From: a virus
Virus record (IMG/VR): IMGVR_UViG_3300024505_000129
Span: 1-64,000 of that record
Strand: one strand, 5' to 3'
DNA: 64,000 bases
Shown piece after piece: positions 46,369 to 55,589 of the stretch (positions within the stretch are counted from its first letter, which is position 1; each line of letters starts with the position of its first letter). Made by a program: the position numbers and the translations under genes. Below the pieces are notes generated by a model that saw only the letters and a program-made list of their open reading frames with translations, was not told the DNA's origin and ran no database searches.

Positions 46369-47001
46369 ATGAGTAATTTCTACTTACGTGAGAACCTAAC
46401 ATTCGACCAAGCCCGAATGGTTGTGGAGTCGGATGGCGACGGAGGCAAAAACCTTTATATGAAGGGTATTTGTATCCAGGGCGGCATTCGTAACGCAAAT
46501 CAGCGTGTGTATCCTGTGAGCGAAATCGGCAGGGCTGTCAAAACACTAAACGACCAGATCACTGGTGGATATTCAGTTCTTGGCGAAGTAGATCATCCAG
46601 ACGACTTAAAAATTAACCTAGACCGTGTAAGCCATATGATTACAGAAATGTGGATGGATGGCCCAAATGGTTACGGTAAACTTAAGATTCTTCCAACCCC
46701 AATGGGACAATTAGTGAAAACTATGTTGGAAAGTGGTGTTAAGTTAGGAGTTAGTTCGCGCGGATCCGGAAACGTCAAAGAAGACGGATCCGGTGAAGTG
46801 TCAGATTTCGAGATTATTACAGTTGATGTAGTAGCTCAACCATCAGCCCCGGGTGCGTATCCAACGCCCATTTATGAGCATCTCATGAATAGTAAGGGCG
46901 GATATAAGGCACTAAGAATAGCACAAGAAGTACAAGGCGACGCAAAGGCACAGCAATACTTAAAAGAAAGCCTATTAAAAATAATAGGCGGACTCCAATA
47001 A
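46369..47001 (+). CDS. gp21: Prohead protease gp21
   Basis: A 210-residue serine protease of the T4 prohead protease family, which cleaves core and capsid proteins after (L/I)xE. The catalytic His is in GEVDHPDD (H76) and the Ser in LGVSSRGSG (S129/S130), with the usual NxNQRVYP motif at about residue 43 and TVDVVAQPSAPGA at about residue 151. Flanked by the core protein and scaffold genes, as in T4. Confidence 0.95.
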   Translation: MSNFYLRENLTFDQARMVVESDGDGGKNLYMKGICIQGGIRNANQRVYPVSEIGRAVKTLNDQITGGYSVLGEVDHPDDLKINLDRVSHMITEMWMDGPNGYGKLKILPTPMGQLVKTMLESGVKLGVSSRGSGNVKEDGSGEVSDFEIITVDVVAQPSAPGAYPTPIYEHLMNSKGGYKALRIAQEVQGDAKAQQYLKESLLKIIGGLQ

Positions 47002-47016
47002 CAAGGGAGAATCACA

Positions 47017-48108
47017 ATGTTGGATGCACTTAAATCATTATTTGAAAACAACGTGATTTCCGAAGAAATCAAAGCAGACATCGAGTCTGCTTGGAACGCC
47101 AGAATCGCTGAAAACCGCGAACAGGCTACTCAACAACTACGCGAAGAATTCGCGCAAAAATACGAACATGACAAACAAGTAATGGTCGACGCAATCAATA
47201 ACATGATTGAAGATCGTTTATCTGTCGAAATCCAAGAGTTTACAGAAGATCGCGCACAACTAGCAGAGGCGAAAGCCAAGTATGCTGTTGCTATTCGCGA
47301 ACACTCAAGTAAACTTAACGAGTTTGTATTGACTTCTCTTGCTAGAGAAATTTCTGAACTTCACGAAGATCAGAAAGTAATGGCTGAGAATTTTAGTAAG
47401 TTAGAGCAGTTTGTAGTCGAAGCATTGGCTAAGGAAATTGCAGACTTCTATGATGACAAGAAAGACTTGGCAGAAACCAAAGTTAAACTTGTTAAAGAAG
47501 CAAAAGAACAATTTGCTCAACTTAAGAGCAAGTTTGTAAAGACTTCAGCAGAATTAGTTGAATCTGTTGTAAAACAAGGTCTTGAGAAAGAGATTACTCA
47601 ACTTAAAGAAGATATCGACCAAGCTCGTCAAAACGACTTTGGACGTAAGATTTTTGAAGCATTTACAACTGAGTATCAATCTAGTTTGTTGAACGAGAAA
47701 TCAGAGACAAGCAAGTTACTCAAAGTAATCGCAGAAAAAGAACAAAAACTCGCAGAAGCACAGAGCATTATTTCTGAAAAGCAACAGTTGGTAGAAAGCA
47801 AAGAGCAAGAAGTTGCTCGCGCACAAGAAGCCGCTGAACGTAAAGAAGTAATGAGTGAACTTCTAAATCCTCTAAACAAGGACCAAAAAGACATCATGAG
47901 CGAGTTACTAGAAAGTGTGCAAACTGCAAAACTACGTACTAGTTTCGACAAGTACTTACCAGCAGTATTGAGTGGTAGCACACCGGAGAAGAAGAAGGCT
48001 CTTGTAGAGGCAAAAGAAATCACAGGCAACAAAGAAACCCATAGCATTAGTAGTGCTAATAGCCAGGCCGATGTAATTGACATCCGTCGCCTTGCTGGAT
48101 TAAAATAA
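47017..48108 (+). CDS. gp22: Prohead scaffold protein gp22
   Basis: A 363-residue, largely alpha-helical and coiled-coil protein rich in Glu/Lys/Gln/Ala, at the position of the major core protein gp22. The start (LDALKSLFENNVISEEIKAD) and the end (VIDIRRLAGLK) are typical of gp22 from marine T4-like phages. It is removed from the prohead by gp21. A GGGAG ribosome site precedes the ATG. Confidence 0.85.
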   Translation: MLDALKSLFENNVISEEIKADIESAWNARIAENREQATQQLREEFAQKYEHDKQVMVDAINNMIEDRLSVEIQEFTEDRAQLAEAKAKYAVAIREHSSKLNEFVLTSLAREISELHEDQKVMAENFSKLEQFVVEALAKEIADFYDDKKDLAETKVKLVKEAKEQFAQLKSKFVKTSAELVESVVKQGLEKEITQLKEDIDQARQNDFGRKIFEAFTTEYQSSLLNEKSETSKLLKVIAEKEQKLAEAQSIISEKQQLVESKEQEVARAQEAAERKEVMSELLNPLNKDQKDIMSELLESVQTAKLRTSFDKYLPAVLSGSTPEKKKALVEAKEITGNKETHSISSANSQADVIDIRRLAGLK

Positions 48109-48119
48109 GGAGAATTTAA

Positions 48120-49295
48120 ATGTCAGAACTACTAGAAAGCCGCTGGCAAGAAACTAAAGAGGCACTATTAGAAGGCCTTCAAGGTACCAAGCGTAGCGTA
48201 ATGGGAGTTACTTTAGAGAATACTCGTAAGTATCTTTCAGAATCTGCGTCAACTGGTGCTACTTCTGCCGGTAACGTCGCAACCCTTAACCGCGTGATCC
48301 TTCCAGTGATCCGTCGTGTTATGCCAACAGTTATTGCCAACGAATTAGTTGGTGTACAACCAATGACTGGTCCAGTTGGTCAAATCCATACTCTACGTGT
48401 TCGCTACAGCGATACACTAAGTGGTACATATGGTGCTACCGCTGGTGAAGAGGCTCTAAGCCCATTCAAGATTGCAGAAGGTTATTCTGCAAATAACGGA
48501 TCTGCTACTACAGCCGCCGCAACTGCCGCATTAGAAGGTGTTGCTGGTAAGCGTATGAGCATCCAAATCTTGAAGCAAACAGTTGAAGCCAAGACTCGTA
48601 AATTGTCTGCACGTTGGACATTCGAGGCTGCTCAAGATGCACAAGCCCAACAAGGTATTGACATCGAAGCAGAAATCATGGCTGCTCTTGCTCAAGAAAT
48701 CACTGCTGAAATCGACCAAGAAGTTCTAGGTTCCCTAGCAACTCTTGCAACATCTAACGGTAACAACCAAGCATTTGACCAGGCAACAGTATCTGGTACA
48801 GCAACATTCGTTGGTGACGAACACGCCGCTTTGGCAGTTCTAATCAACCGTGCCGCTAACGTTATCGCACAACGTACACGTCGTGGTGCTGGTAACTGGG
48901 CCGTTGTTAGCCCATACGCATTAACAATCCTTCAAAGTGCAACAACTTCTGCGTTCGCAAGAACAACAGAAGGTACTTTCGAAGCACCTACAAACACTAA
49001 GTTTGTTGGTACATTGAACAATGCTATGAAGATCTATGTTAACACATACGCATCTGACAGCGCATCAGTATTAGTTGGTTACAAAGGTTCTAGCGAATCT
49101 GACGCAGCCGCTTTCTACTGCCCATACGTTCCATTGATGAGCTCTGGCGTTGTATTAGACCCAACATCATTCGAACCAGTCGTGTCTTTCATGACTCGTT
49201 ATGGATATGTTGAGTTGAACAACACAGCATCATCTCTTGGTAACGCGGCTGATTACTTAGGTACAGTTAGTATCTCTAACGCTACATTCCAGTAA
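48120..49295 (+). CDS. gp23: Major capsid protein gp23
   Basis: A 391-residue HK97-fold capsid protein. The T4-like signatures are MTGPVGQIHTLRVRYS (about 81-96), SARWTFEAAQDAQAQQGIDIEAEI (about 161-184), and the end CPYVPLMSSGVVLDP with SFEPVVSFMTRYGYVE. A gp21-type cleavage site LSE occurs at residues 39-41, giving a mature chain of about 350 residues. T4 gp23 is 521 residues, so this is a short version. GGAG ribosome site 9 nt upstream. No gp24 vertex homologue lies in the window. Confidence 0.95.
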   Translation: MSELLESRWQETKEALLEGLQGTKRSVMGVTLENTRKYLSESASTGATSAGNVATLNRVILPVIRRVMPTVIANELVGVQPMTGPVGQIHTLRVRYSDTLSGTYGATAGEEALSPFKIAEGYSANNGSATTAAATAALEGVAGKRMSIQILKQTVEAKTRKLSARWTFEAAQDAQAQQGIDIEAEIMAALAQEITAEIDQEVLGSLATLATSNGNNQAFDQATVSGTATFVGDEHAALAVLINRAANVIAQRTRRGAGNWAVVSPYALTILQSATTSAFARTTEGTFEAPTNTKFVGTLNNAMKIYVNTYASDSASVLVGYKGSSESDAAAFYCPYVPLMSSGVVLDPTSFEPVVSFMTRYGYVELNNTASSLGNAADYLGTVSISNATFQ

Positions 49296-49320
49296 TCAAC
49301 ACTTAACAAGTGTAACAAGA

Positions 49321-49350
49321 AAAGGACTCTTCGGAGTCCTTTTTCTTTTG
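49321..49350 (+). terminator. Intrinsic terminator after gp23
   Basis: A 9-bp perfect stem (AAAGGACTC / GAGTCCTTT) with a TTCG tetraloop is followed by a T-rich run. It ends the head operon 26 nt after the gp23 stop. Confidence 0.9.
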
Positions 49351-49353
49351 TGG

Positions 49354-49361
49354 CTAAATAC
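49354..49361 (+). promoter_or_regulatory. Late promoter box CTAAATAC
   Basis: CTAAATAC directly after the gp23 terminator and 84 nt upstream of the next ATG. Identical to the box at 55464. Confidence 0.65.
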
Positions 49362-49444
49362 AATGTCTAAATTATATTCGCATTAGCGAACTTATGCAGA
49401 ATCCCTCTGCGTAGACCTAAAACGTCAACATAAGGAGAAAACAA

Positions 49445-49867
49445 ATGGGACGTCCATTAAAGAAAGATGTATACGGTACTAAAGTTACTCGTTCATTTAC
49501 TACATCACAAGCAGGTATTTTAGTTCAAGGTTACTTCGGCGGTTCATTAGCCAGTGACTATCAAATTGTTAAACAACGTGGCAAGAGCACATACGTTGTT
49601 TTAAAAACATCCGATGATGCATTTACTGAAGCAGAAAGCATCAGTTCTATTACAGGTACTAACTTAAAAGTTGGTAAACTAGTTTCTGGAACACCAGCAG
49701 CCAATGGTGAAATTCGTATTTTAGGTTCTACAACTGGTCAAACTCCTGGTACTACTGCTATTGCTAAATTAACTAAGCGCCTTGCTTATGACTTTAGCGG
49801 TAACAAGTACAAGTGGTATTTAGATAACGATTCGTCAGCAGACGTATTAGTATTGATTGCAGTTTAA
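49445..49867 (+). CDS. Putative virion structural protein, 140 aa
   Basis: A Thr/Ser/Gly-rich beta-type protein (SFTTSQAGILVQGYFGG; KWYLDNDSSADVLVLIAV at the end) with no recognised enzyme motif. It has a good ribosome site (AAGGAG) and its own late box and is followed by a hairpin. Position right after gp23 suggests a capsid decoration or adhesin-associated protein; this is inference. Confidence 0.6.
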   Translation: MGRPLKKDVYGTKVTRSFTTSQAGILVQGYFGGSLASDYQIVKQRGKSTYVVLKTSDDAFTEAESISSITGTNLKVGKLVSGTPAANGEIRILGSTTGQTPGTTAIAKLTKRLAYDFSGNKYKWYLDNDSSADVLVLIAV

Positions 49868-49868
49868 T

Positions 49869-49890
49869 ATAAGGGACTTAGGTCCCTTAT
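49869..49890 (+). terminator. Hairpin ATAAGGGAC/GTCCCTTAT
   Basis: Perfect 9-bp stem with TTAG loop and a short following T/A run, ending the 140-aa gene. U tract is weak, so termination may be partial. Confidence 0.6.
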
Positions 49891-49902
49891 TAAGGATTAC
49901 AC

Positions 49903-50919
49903 ATGGCAAGAATAGTTAAAGTACAAGACACCGATTATAAGATATCAGTTAATTCTGGCGGAACAATTACGCTGAATACTGGTGATCAAATTGGTACGGT
50001 TCTTGTCACCGGTGATTTAACTGTATTAGGTAATACAACATCCATACAAACAGTCAACGTTGAAATAGAAGATAAAATTATTCTATTAAACAGAGGCGAA
50101 AGCGGCGCAGGTATTAGTCCAACAGGACTAGGAGAAGCGGGTATTCAAATATCTCGCGGATCAAGACCTGATGTTTTTTTAGTTTTTGATGAATCAAAAA
50201 ACTGGTTAGATACACAATCTGGTACAACACGTAGCGGACTGTTTGTTGCTAAAAATGAAACTGATGATTTAATTGGAATACAGACTAATTCCATTACTAC
50301 TGCTGGATATAATTTAAACTTGTTAGGAACAGGAACGGCTGTAGTTAACGTTACTGGCACAGTAAACTATGAAGAACAAGTTTTAGATTATACAGCACCT
50401 GGCCTTCCTCCGATTGATCCAGATATTATTCCTAACATTCAAGCAGTTACAGATTATGTAGGTAGTTACTTTACATTAAATCCGCCTTACAAATTACAAG
50501 ATAGTGCTAAGATTGGCGGCGTAACAGTATTGTATGATTCTTATTTGGAAATTAGTGACTTTGAAGCAGATGGTGGCCCAAGTAATTTAACATTAACTTT
50601 AGATAATGTAATTAATGCCGCTTGGTTTGTAGACAGATTTGAAGTACAGAATTTAAAGTTTTATAATGCTACTATTGAAAGTAGATTAAGTAACGAAGAT
50701 TTAGTTTTACGCAGTGACGGTACAGGTTGCGTAGGTGTCGATGACCATTTTAAATTATACCTACAAACAGAAGATCCAGGAAGCGTAGCCGATGGTGTAA
50801 AACTTTATGCTAAGAATGAAGCCCAAGGTGGCACAGGATTGTTCTTTGTAAACTCAGAGAACAAGCAAGATGAATTAATAAGTAAACGTAAAGCAATCGT
50901 TTACAGTATGATATTTTAA
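49903..50919 (+). CDS. Fibre-like structural protein, 338 aa
   Basis: A beta-rich protein. Residues 35-70 (GDLTVLGNTTSIQ, VEIEDKIILLNRGE) form a module also present in the minus-strand fibre at 8508-6661 and common in phage fibres. Further motifs are SRGSRPDVFLVFDESKN near 85 and LRSDGTGCVGVDD near 263. First of a run of small structural genes leading to the large fibre at 52032. It starts 12 nt after a stem-loop. Confidence 0.65.
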   Translation: MARIVKVQDTDYKISVNSGGTITLNTGDQIGTVLVTGDLTVLGNTTSIQTVNVEIEDKIILLNRGESGAGISPTGLGEAGIQISRGSRPDVFLVFDESKNWLDTQSGTTRSGLFVAKNETDDLIGIQTNSITTAGYNLNLLGTGTAVVNVTGTVNYEEQVLDYTAPGLPPIDPDIIPNIQAVTDYVGSYFTLNPPYKLQDSAKIGGVTVLYDSYLEISDFEADGGPSNLTLTLDNVINAAWFVDRFEVQNLKFYNATIESRLSNEDLVLRSDGTGCVGVDDHFKLYLQTEDPGSVADGVKLYAKNEAQGGTGLFFVNSENKQDELISKRKAIVYSMIF

Positions 50920-50928
50920 GGATAGAAC

Positions 50929-51264
50929 ATGGCAATCACAAGCAATTTAGTAACTACACTAGGCAGTGCAATTTATACTGCCCCTGGCACTGTTGGTTCT
51001 GATGACAGAGAATATGCTGTGACCTGCATGATGTTTTGCAATTATTCAACATCGGATGTTGTTTTAAATCTTTGGTTATTAGCACCTTTACCGGCTACTA
51101 TTGCTAACACTACTAAAGTTATTCATAACTTAACAATACCAGCAGGTGAAACATTTACATTTGATACAGAAAAAATTGTACTAGGTTCAGAAGAAAGAAT
51201 TTGGGCAACAGCAGATGCAAATACACGACTAAGTGTATCTCTAACTTCAATGAGAGTAAGTTAA
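50929..51264 (+). CDS. Small virion structural protein, 111 aa
   Basis: A beta-type protein with a Pro-Gly-Glu turn (LTIPAGETFTFDTEKIVLG) near residue 67. A similarly sized protein with the same layout lies at 59809, before another fibre gene. The stop overlaps the next ATG (TAATG). Function unknown; perhaps a fibre-associated or decoration protein. Confidence 0.6.
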   Translation: MAITSNLVTTLGSAIYTAPGTVGSDDREYAVTCMMFCNYSTSDVVLNLWLLAPLPATIANTTKVIHNLTIPAGETFTFDTEKIVLGSEERIWATADANTRLSVSLTSMRVS

Positions 51265-51977
51265 TGAAGTTTTTAAAACGTAATCAATTAAACAGTCGTA
51301 ATGTAAAAGACAATCGTATTGCGGTTGAAATTACAGACGAAGTTAAGTTAGATACTGAAAACGTATTGTTAATTCCCAACGGACCTACTACTAGTCGTCC
51401 TGGCGAATCTGGCACAGTAACTAGTCCAGTCGAAGGACATATTCGTTATAACACAACGGACCAAGAATTTGAAGGACGTCAAGGAACTCCAGCGGCATGG
51501 CGCAAATTTAGATTTAAAGAACCAGCACTAATTACACAACAAAATCTAGGTAACGGTGACGCTGCCGAAGTTTATTTTGGCCCGTTGGATTCGGGGTATG
51601 CTGATTATCCATATCCAGAACTAACAAACCCACAGAACTTATTCGTATTAATTGAAAACGTTTATCAAATTTCTACAACAAACTACACACTAGTAGATGC
51701 GCCCGCAAGTACTATTTCTGTAGCAAAGACAGACGGAAACCCAACATTAATTACTTCAGAAGCCACTGACAGTATGATCGGTGCAACTGTATCTGGATCT
51801 GGTGTTTCTGGGACTGTAACAGGTGTAAGTCCTGGCGTAAGTTTAACACTAAACACAAATGCTAGCGGATCTGGAACTGTTAGCGTTACTGTAACAAGAG
51901 TTGGACGTTTTGTAGAGTTCACAAGTGCTGTTCCTTACGGTAAACCAGTCACTGTCATTCACGGCTTCGACCGTTAA
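51264..51977 (+). CDS. Fibre-associated structural protein, 237 aa
   Basis: The ATG at 51264 overlaps the previous stop by 1 nt and is preferred over an upstream in-frame start. Near residue 49 is GHIRYNTTDQEFEG, a motif shared by the large fibre proteins downstream; near 75 is LGNGDAAEVYFG. The last 70 residues are Thr/Ser/Gly-rich. It belongs to the adhesin block. Confidence 0.6.
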   Translation: MKFLKRNQLNSRNVKDNRIAVEITDEVKLDTENVLLIPNGPTTSRPGESGTVTSPVEGHIRYNTTDQEFEGRQGTPAAWRKFRFKEPALITQQNLGNGDAAEVYFGPLDSGYADYPYPELTNPQNLFVLIENVYQISTTNYTLVDAPASTISVAKTDGNPTLITSEATDSMIGATVSGSGVSGTVTGVSPGVSLTLNTNASGSGTVSVTVTRVGRFVEFTSAVPYGKPVTVIHGFDR

Positions 51978-52003
51978 TCTCAACACTTTTAATAATTCAG
52001 GAT

Positions 52004-52020
52004 CCAATAAATATTATTGG
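52004..52020 (+). promoter_or_regulatory. Late box AATAAATA inside an inverted repeat
   Basis: CCAATAA, ATA, TTATTGG is a perfect 7-bp inverted repeat. Its left arm and spacer contain AATAAATA (52006-52013), 18 nt upstream of the fibre ATG. Confidence 0.55.
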
Positions 52021-52031
52021 AGACTAATCAC

Positions 52032-55000
52032 ATGCCTGTAGATATTGGCCGAATTTCCGGTGGAATGCTTAAAGACAACCTGTTGCGAGACGGTGTTGAT
52101 CTTTCCTTTGAAACCGATTTAATATACTTCGATGTTGGCACTAGCCGCTTGGGCATTAAAACTAATTCTCCCAACACAGAATTAGAAGTATTAGGTACAA
52201 CACGCAGTACCAATACACTATCAACAAATTTTACTAATAACGATATTACTGTAGATTTCTCTAGAATTACTACAGCATTAGGATCGTTAAACATTACCGC
52301 AGTTAATCGTGTAGTTGCATCTGCTATATCTACAGACGATATTTTTATTAACAATAATATTATTGCCACTACTAGCAGTATTTTATTAGATCAATTAGAC
52401 GGTGGTCCAGCCAGCGGCGGACAGGATTTCTTCTTAGACTTAGGACTAGCATCTACAACAACATTTGATGATGTTATCGATTTGGGCGATGCCGCCTTGA
52501 CAGCAAGTTCATCTAATACTAACTTAGAAATTAGACCAAACGGATCAGGCACGTTAGAAGTTTACAACGAGTTTAATATTACTGGTAATTTACACTCTAC
52601 CGGCGATATTACCTTAGACGGCACGATTACATTTGGTTCAGATCAAAACGATGCTGTAGATTTTAATGCAGACATAGCCAGTAACATTGTTCCAGATACA
52701 GATGCATTTTATAGTTTAGGAACATCATCATCTAATAGATGGAACGGCCTGTACACAAATCTAGTCAACGGGCAACAAGTAACTACTAGCAGTTTATCAA
52801 CTCCTAGTGGAGTTAACTATGCTCTTCGTCCGGGCAAAACATGGTTTGTTGCTGAAAATGGCGATAACTTAAATCAAGGTAATCACGAAAACGCACCGTA
52901 TGCTACTATTGAAAAAGCATTAAGCGTGGCCACTGCCGGTGACACAATTAAAATATATCCAGGAACTTATGCAGAACTATTACCATTAGTTGTTCCGGCA
53001 GGTGTTGCTGTAAGTGGATTAGAATTAAGAAGCGTTACCATTGTTCCAGACACAGCCAGTCAAAGCGAAGACGTATTTCATTTAAATGGTGAAACCACAG
53101 TTAATAACTTAACAATCAAAGACTTTTACTATGACAGTATTAACGACAAAGGTTATGCTTTCCGTTTTGCTCCAAATGCGCAGGTAACTAGTCGCAGTCC
53201 TTACATTCAAAATGTATCAGTTATAACACAAGGTACAACAACTACAGCCGATGATCCAAGAGGTTTTGCCAGTGGCGATGCGGGTAAAGGTGCCCTAGTA
53301 GACGGTAGTGAAACAAACTACTTAACTAAAGAAGCAAGTATGTTGTTCCATGCTGTGACATTTATCACACCTGGTGTAGATGCATTGACAATGACCAACG
53401 GTGTGCGTGTTGAATGGTTAAATTCATTTACATATTTTGCTAATAGAGCTCTATATGCTATACAAGGCACAGGTAGATTAACTGAAGATGGTAGCACACT
53501 GGCCTATGGTGCAGAAGTTCGTAGTATTGGTTCAGCAAACGTTTACGGAAATTATGGAGCAGTAGCAGACGGTGCAGATACATTAATGTATCTAATTCAG
53601 CACAACTTTGCCTATATAGGTACAGGCAAAGATGCTACTAATGATGACACACTAGTTGTACAAACTAACGAAACAGTAGAATTAAACAGCGGTAGAGTTT
53701 ACTATCAAAGTCAGGATCACAAAGGTACATTCCGTGTAGGCGATCAATTTTATGTCGATTTTGAAAATGGTACAGTTAGTTTTGACGCCAGCGGATTAGC
53801 ATCAACAGGTGCAACTGGTTTGACTATTACCACGGGCGCAGACGTAACAACAATTACAAAAGATTTTGTTAATACAGGCAATTTAAAAATAGCAGGAAAT
53901 ACAATTGAATCTTTATTTGGCGAAGTAAACATTTTATCAGCCAGCGGAGAAACTAACCTAACTTTAGATGTTAATGTTGCTAAGAATTTAGATATCACCG
54001 GAGATTTTAGTCTAGGTGGACAATTAATTTTAGGTAATCAAACAGTAGATACCGTAACATTCAAACAAACATTAAATCAAAATTTTGAACCAGATGTAAC
54101 AGAAACCTACAACTTAGGTTCAAGTACAAAAGTATGGCGAGATACTTATACATCAGAAGCAAATATTAACGATATTAGAATTAGAGGAAATGTAATAGAA
54201 ACTACTGTGTCAAACAGTGACTTAGAACTACGTGCTAATTCTGCAGGAATCGTAAACTTAAAAGATTATGCGGCGTTCGACCAAAATCTTACTGTCAGCG
54301 GATTAACTACTGTAAAATCTGTAAATGTTATAGGAACTTTAAATCATACCGGTGCAGTAGTACTCGCTGGTGATAAATCTAACACAGGATTTTTAGACAT
54401 TAGCGGAACATTAACTGTAGGATCTAGCGCATATTTTGACAATGTTCAGATAGTTAATAATAGAATTTTCACCAGTGATTCAAACAGTGATTTAGAACTA
54501 AGCGCACACGCTTCCGGCATTATACAAATTCCAGTAGATAATGTTAGCATTACACGAAGTCTTAGCATTTCTGGTGATTATTACACAACAAATATCACAG
54601 CCAGCAATAGATATACTGCTGAAGAATTTTATAATGCAGATATCTTAATCAAAGACAACTACATTTCTACAACTACCAGTAACTCAAATTTAGAATTAAG
54701 AGGAAACTCTGCAGGCGGAGTATTTTTAGAAACTACAAAATTTACTGGAAGTACTGTTTCTAATGCAGATGACATTGTACTACAGCCCAACACTGGTAAA
54801 AATTTAAAATTTGATACTACTGCGGCATTAATAGTTCCAAAAGGTACCACGGCAAATCGCCCAACATTCCAACAAGGTGATGTTAGATTTAATACCACAA
54901 CTGGAATTTTTGAAGGCTATGGCGCGGCATTTGGCGGAGTATATTCAGCAGATAGACAAACATCTGTAACTGCTGGTTCTAGTGAAGAAATAAACTTTAA

Positions 55001-55451
55001 AGCAGATAATATCCTAACAATGGATATTACTTCCACAAGATTACGTACTAACGGATTACTAGTAGACAATACATTATTTGATGTTAACACAGTTACTACA
55101 ACTAACAATGATCTAACATTTGCACCCAATGGAACCGGACTTAATAGAATTGAAAATATTACCCCAGATGGATCTGATATTAGAAACGAGTTAAATTCTG
55201 CAATAACACTTGGATCTACAGGGCTAGGATATATTAAATTTACTGGAACTAATGGTCTAGTAATTCCCTACGGAACTACAGCAGAACAACCTTCATCCCC
55301 AGAAGTCGGTGAAACTAGATACAACATTGAAGAAAGTGTTGTTGAAGTGTGGACTGGTACAAAATGGGGTAATGCTGGCGGTGAGGGCGAAACTGTTACG
55401 CAACAATATATGGAAGACATTTCCTATCTTTGGAACCTAATACTAGGTTAA
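52032..55451 (+). CDS. Beta-helical tail fibre/adhesin, 1139 aa
   Basis: Start is the ATG at 52032; an in-frame TTG 15 nt upstream is rejected. The N-terminus (VDIGRISGGMLKDNLLRDGVD) matches the 1404-residue protein downstream. Residues about 270-345 begin a pectin-lyase-like beta-helix (WFVAENGDNLNQGNH, IYPGTYAELLPLVVPAGVAV), continued by RSPYIQNVSVITQG (near 388), FHAVTFITPG (near 439) and RSIGSANVYGNYGA (near 495). Residues 600-970 are tandem repeats with SNSDLELRANSAG-type cores. It ends with YMEDISYLWNLILG. Probably a long tail fibre or side tail spike that binds a cell-surface glycan; no catalytic residues are assigned. Confidence 0.75.
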   Translation: MPVDIGRISGGMLKDNLLRDGVDLSFETDLIYFDVGTSRLGIKTNSPNTELEVLGTTRSTNTLSTNFTNNDITVDFSRITTALGSLNITAVNRVVASAISTDDIFINNNIIATTSSILLDQLDGGPASGGQDFFLDLGLASTTTFDDVIDLGDAALTASSSNTNLEIRPNGSGTLEVYNEFNITGNLHSTGDITLDGTITFGSDQNDAVDFNADIASNIVPDTDAFYSLGTSSSNRWNGLYTNLVNGQQVTTSSLSTPSGVNYALRPGKTWFVAENGDNLNQGNHENAPYATIEKALSVATAGDTIKIYPGTYAELLPLVVPAGVAVSGLELRSVTIVPDTASQSEDVFHLNGETTVNNLTIKDFYYDSINDKGYAFRFAPNAQVTSRSPYIQNVSVITQGTTTTADDPRGFASGDAGKGALVDGSETNYLTKEASMLFHAVTFITPGVDALTMTNGVRVEWLNSFTYFANRALYAIQGTGRLTEDGSTLAYGAEVRSIGSANVYGNYGAVADGADTLMYLIQHNFAYIGTGKDATNDDTLVVQTNETVELNSGRVYYQSQDHKGTFRVGDQFYVDFENGTVSFDASGLASTGATGLTITTGADVTTITKDFVNTGNLKIAGNTIESLFGEVNILSASGETNLTLDVNVAKNLDITGDFSLGGQLILGNQTVDTVTFKQTLNQNFEPDVTETYNLGSSTKVWRDTYTSEANINDIRIRGNVIETTVSNSDLELRANSAGIVNLKDYAAFDQNLTVSGLTTVKSVNVIGTLNHTGAVVLAGDKSNTGFLDISGTLTVGSSAYFDNVQIVNNRIFTSDSNSDLELSAHASGIIQIPVDNVSITRSLSISGDYYTTNITASNRYTAEEFYNADILIKDNYISTTTSNSNLELRGNSAGGVFLETTKFTGSTVSNADDIVLQPNTGKNLKFDTTAALIVPKGTTANRPTFQQGDVRFNTTTGIFEGYGAAFGGVYSADRQTSVTAGSSEEINFKADNILTMDITSTRLRTNGLLVDNTLFDVNTVTTTNNDLTFAPNGTGLNRIENITPDGSDIRNELNSAITLGSTGLGYIKFTGTNGLVIPYGTTAEQPSSPEVGETRYNIEESVVEVWTGTKWGNAGGEGETVTQQYMEDISYLWNLILG

Positions 55452-55463
55452 AAATACAAACGG

Positions 55464-55471
55464 CTAAATAC
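55464..55471 (+). promoter_or_regulatory. Late promoter box CTAAATAC
   Basis: CTAAATAC 12 nt after the previous fibre gene and 118 nt before the next, followed by a structured leader. Same sequence as at 49354. Confidence 0.65.
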
Positions 55472-55478
55472 TACTGAT

Positions 55479-55571
55479 TACAAGGAACGACCAATTTCTT
55501 GTATGATTAAACTGTGGTAAACCAGCAAAGAGCCCGCAAGGGATGAGAACTTGGTTAACCGTGAAACACGG
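55479..55571 (+). promoter_or_regulatory. Structured 5' leader of the 1404-aa fibre
   Basis: Three hairpins fit one after another: TACAAG (55479-55484) with CTTGTA (55498-55503); CCC-GCAA-GGG (55533-55542) with a GNRA loop; and CCGTG-AAA-CACGG (55559-55571). The last ends a few bases before the AGGAG ribosome site, so it could control translation. By-eye pairing only. Confidence 0.45.
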
Positions 55572-55589
55572 GGTTATCAGGAGTGATAT

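Noticed and set aside
51201-51263. Upstream start for the 237-aa gene
   Set aside because: It lies inside the previous gene; TAATG coupling at 51264 is preferred.
52017-52031. Upstream TTG start for the 1139-aa fibre
   Set aside because: The ATG at 52032 gives an N-terminus matching the paralogue and has a ribosome site within the leader.
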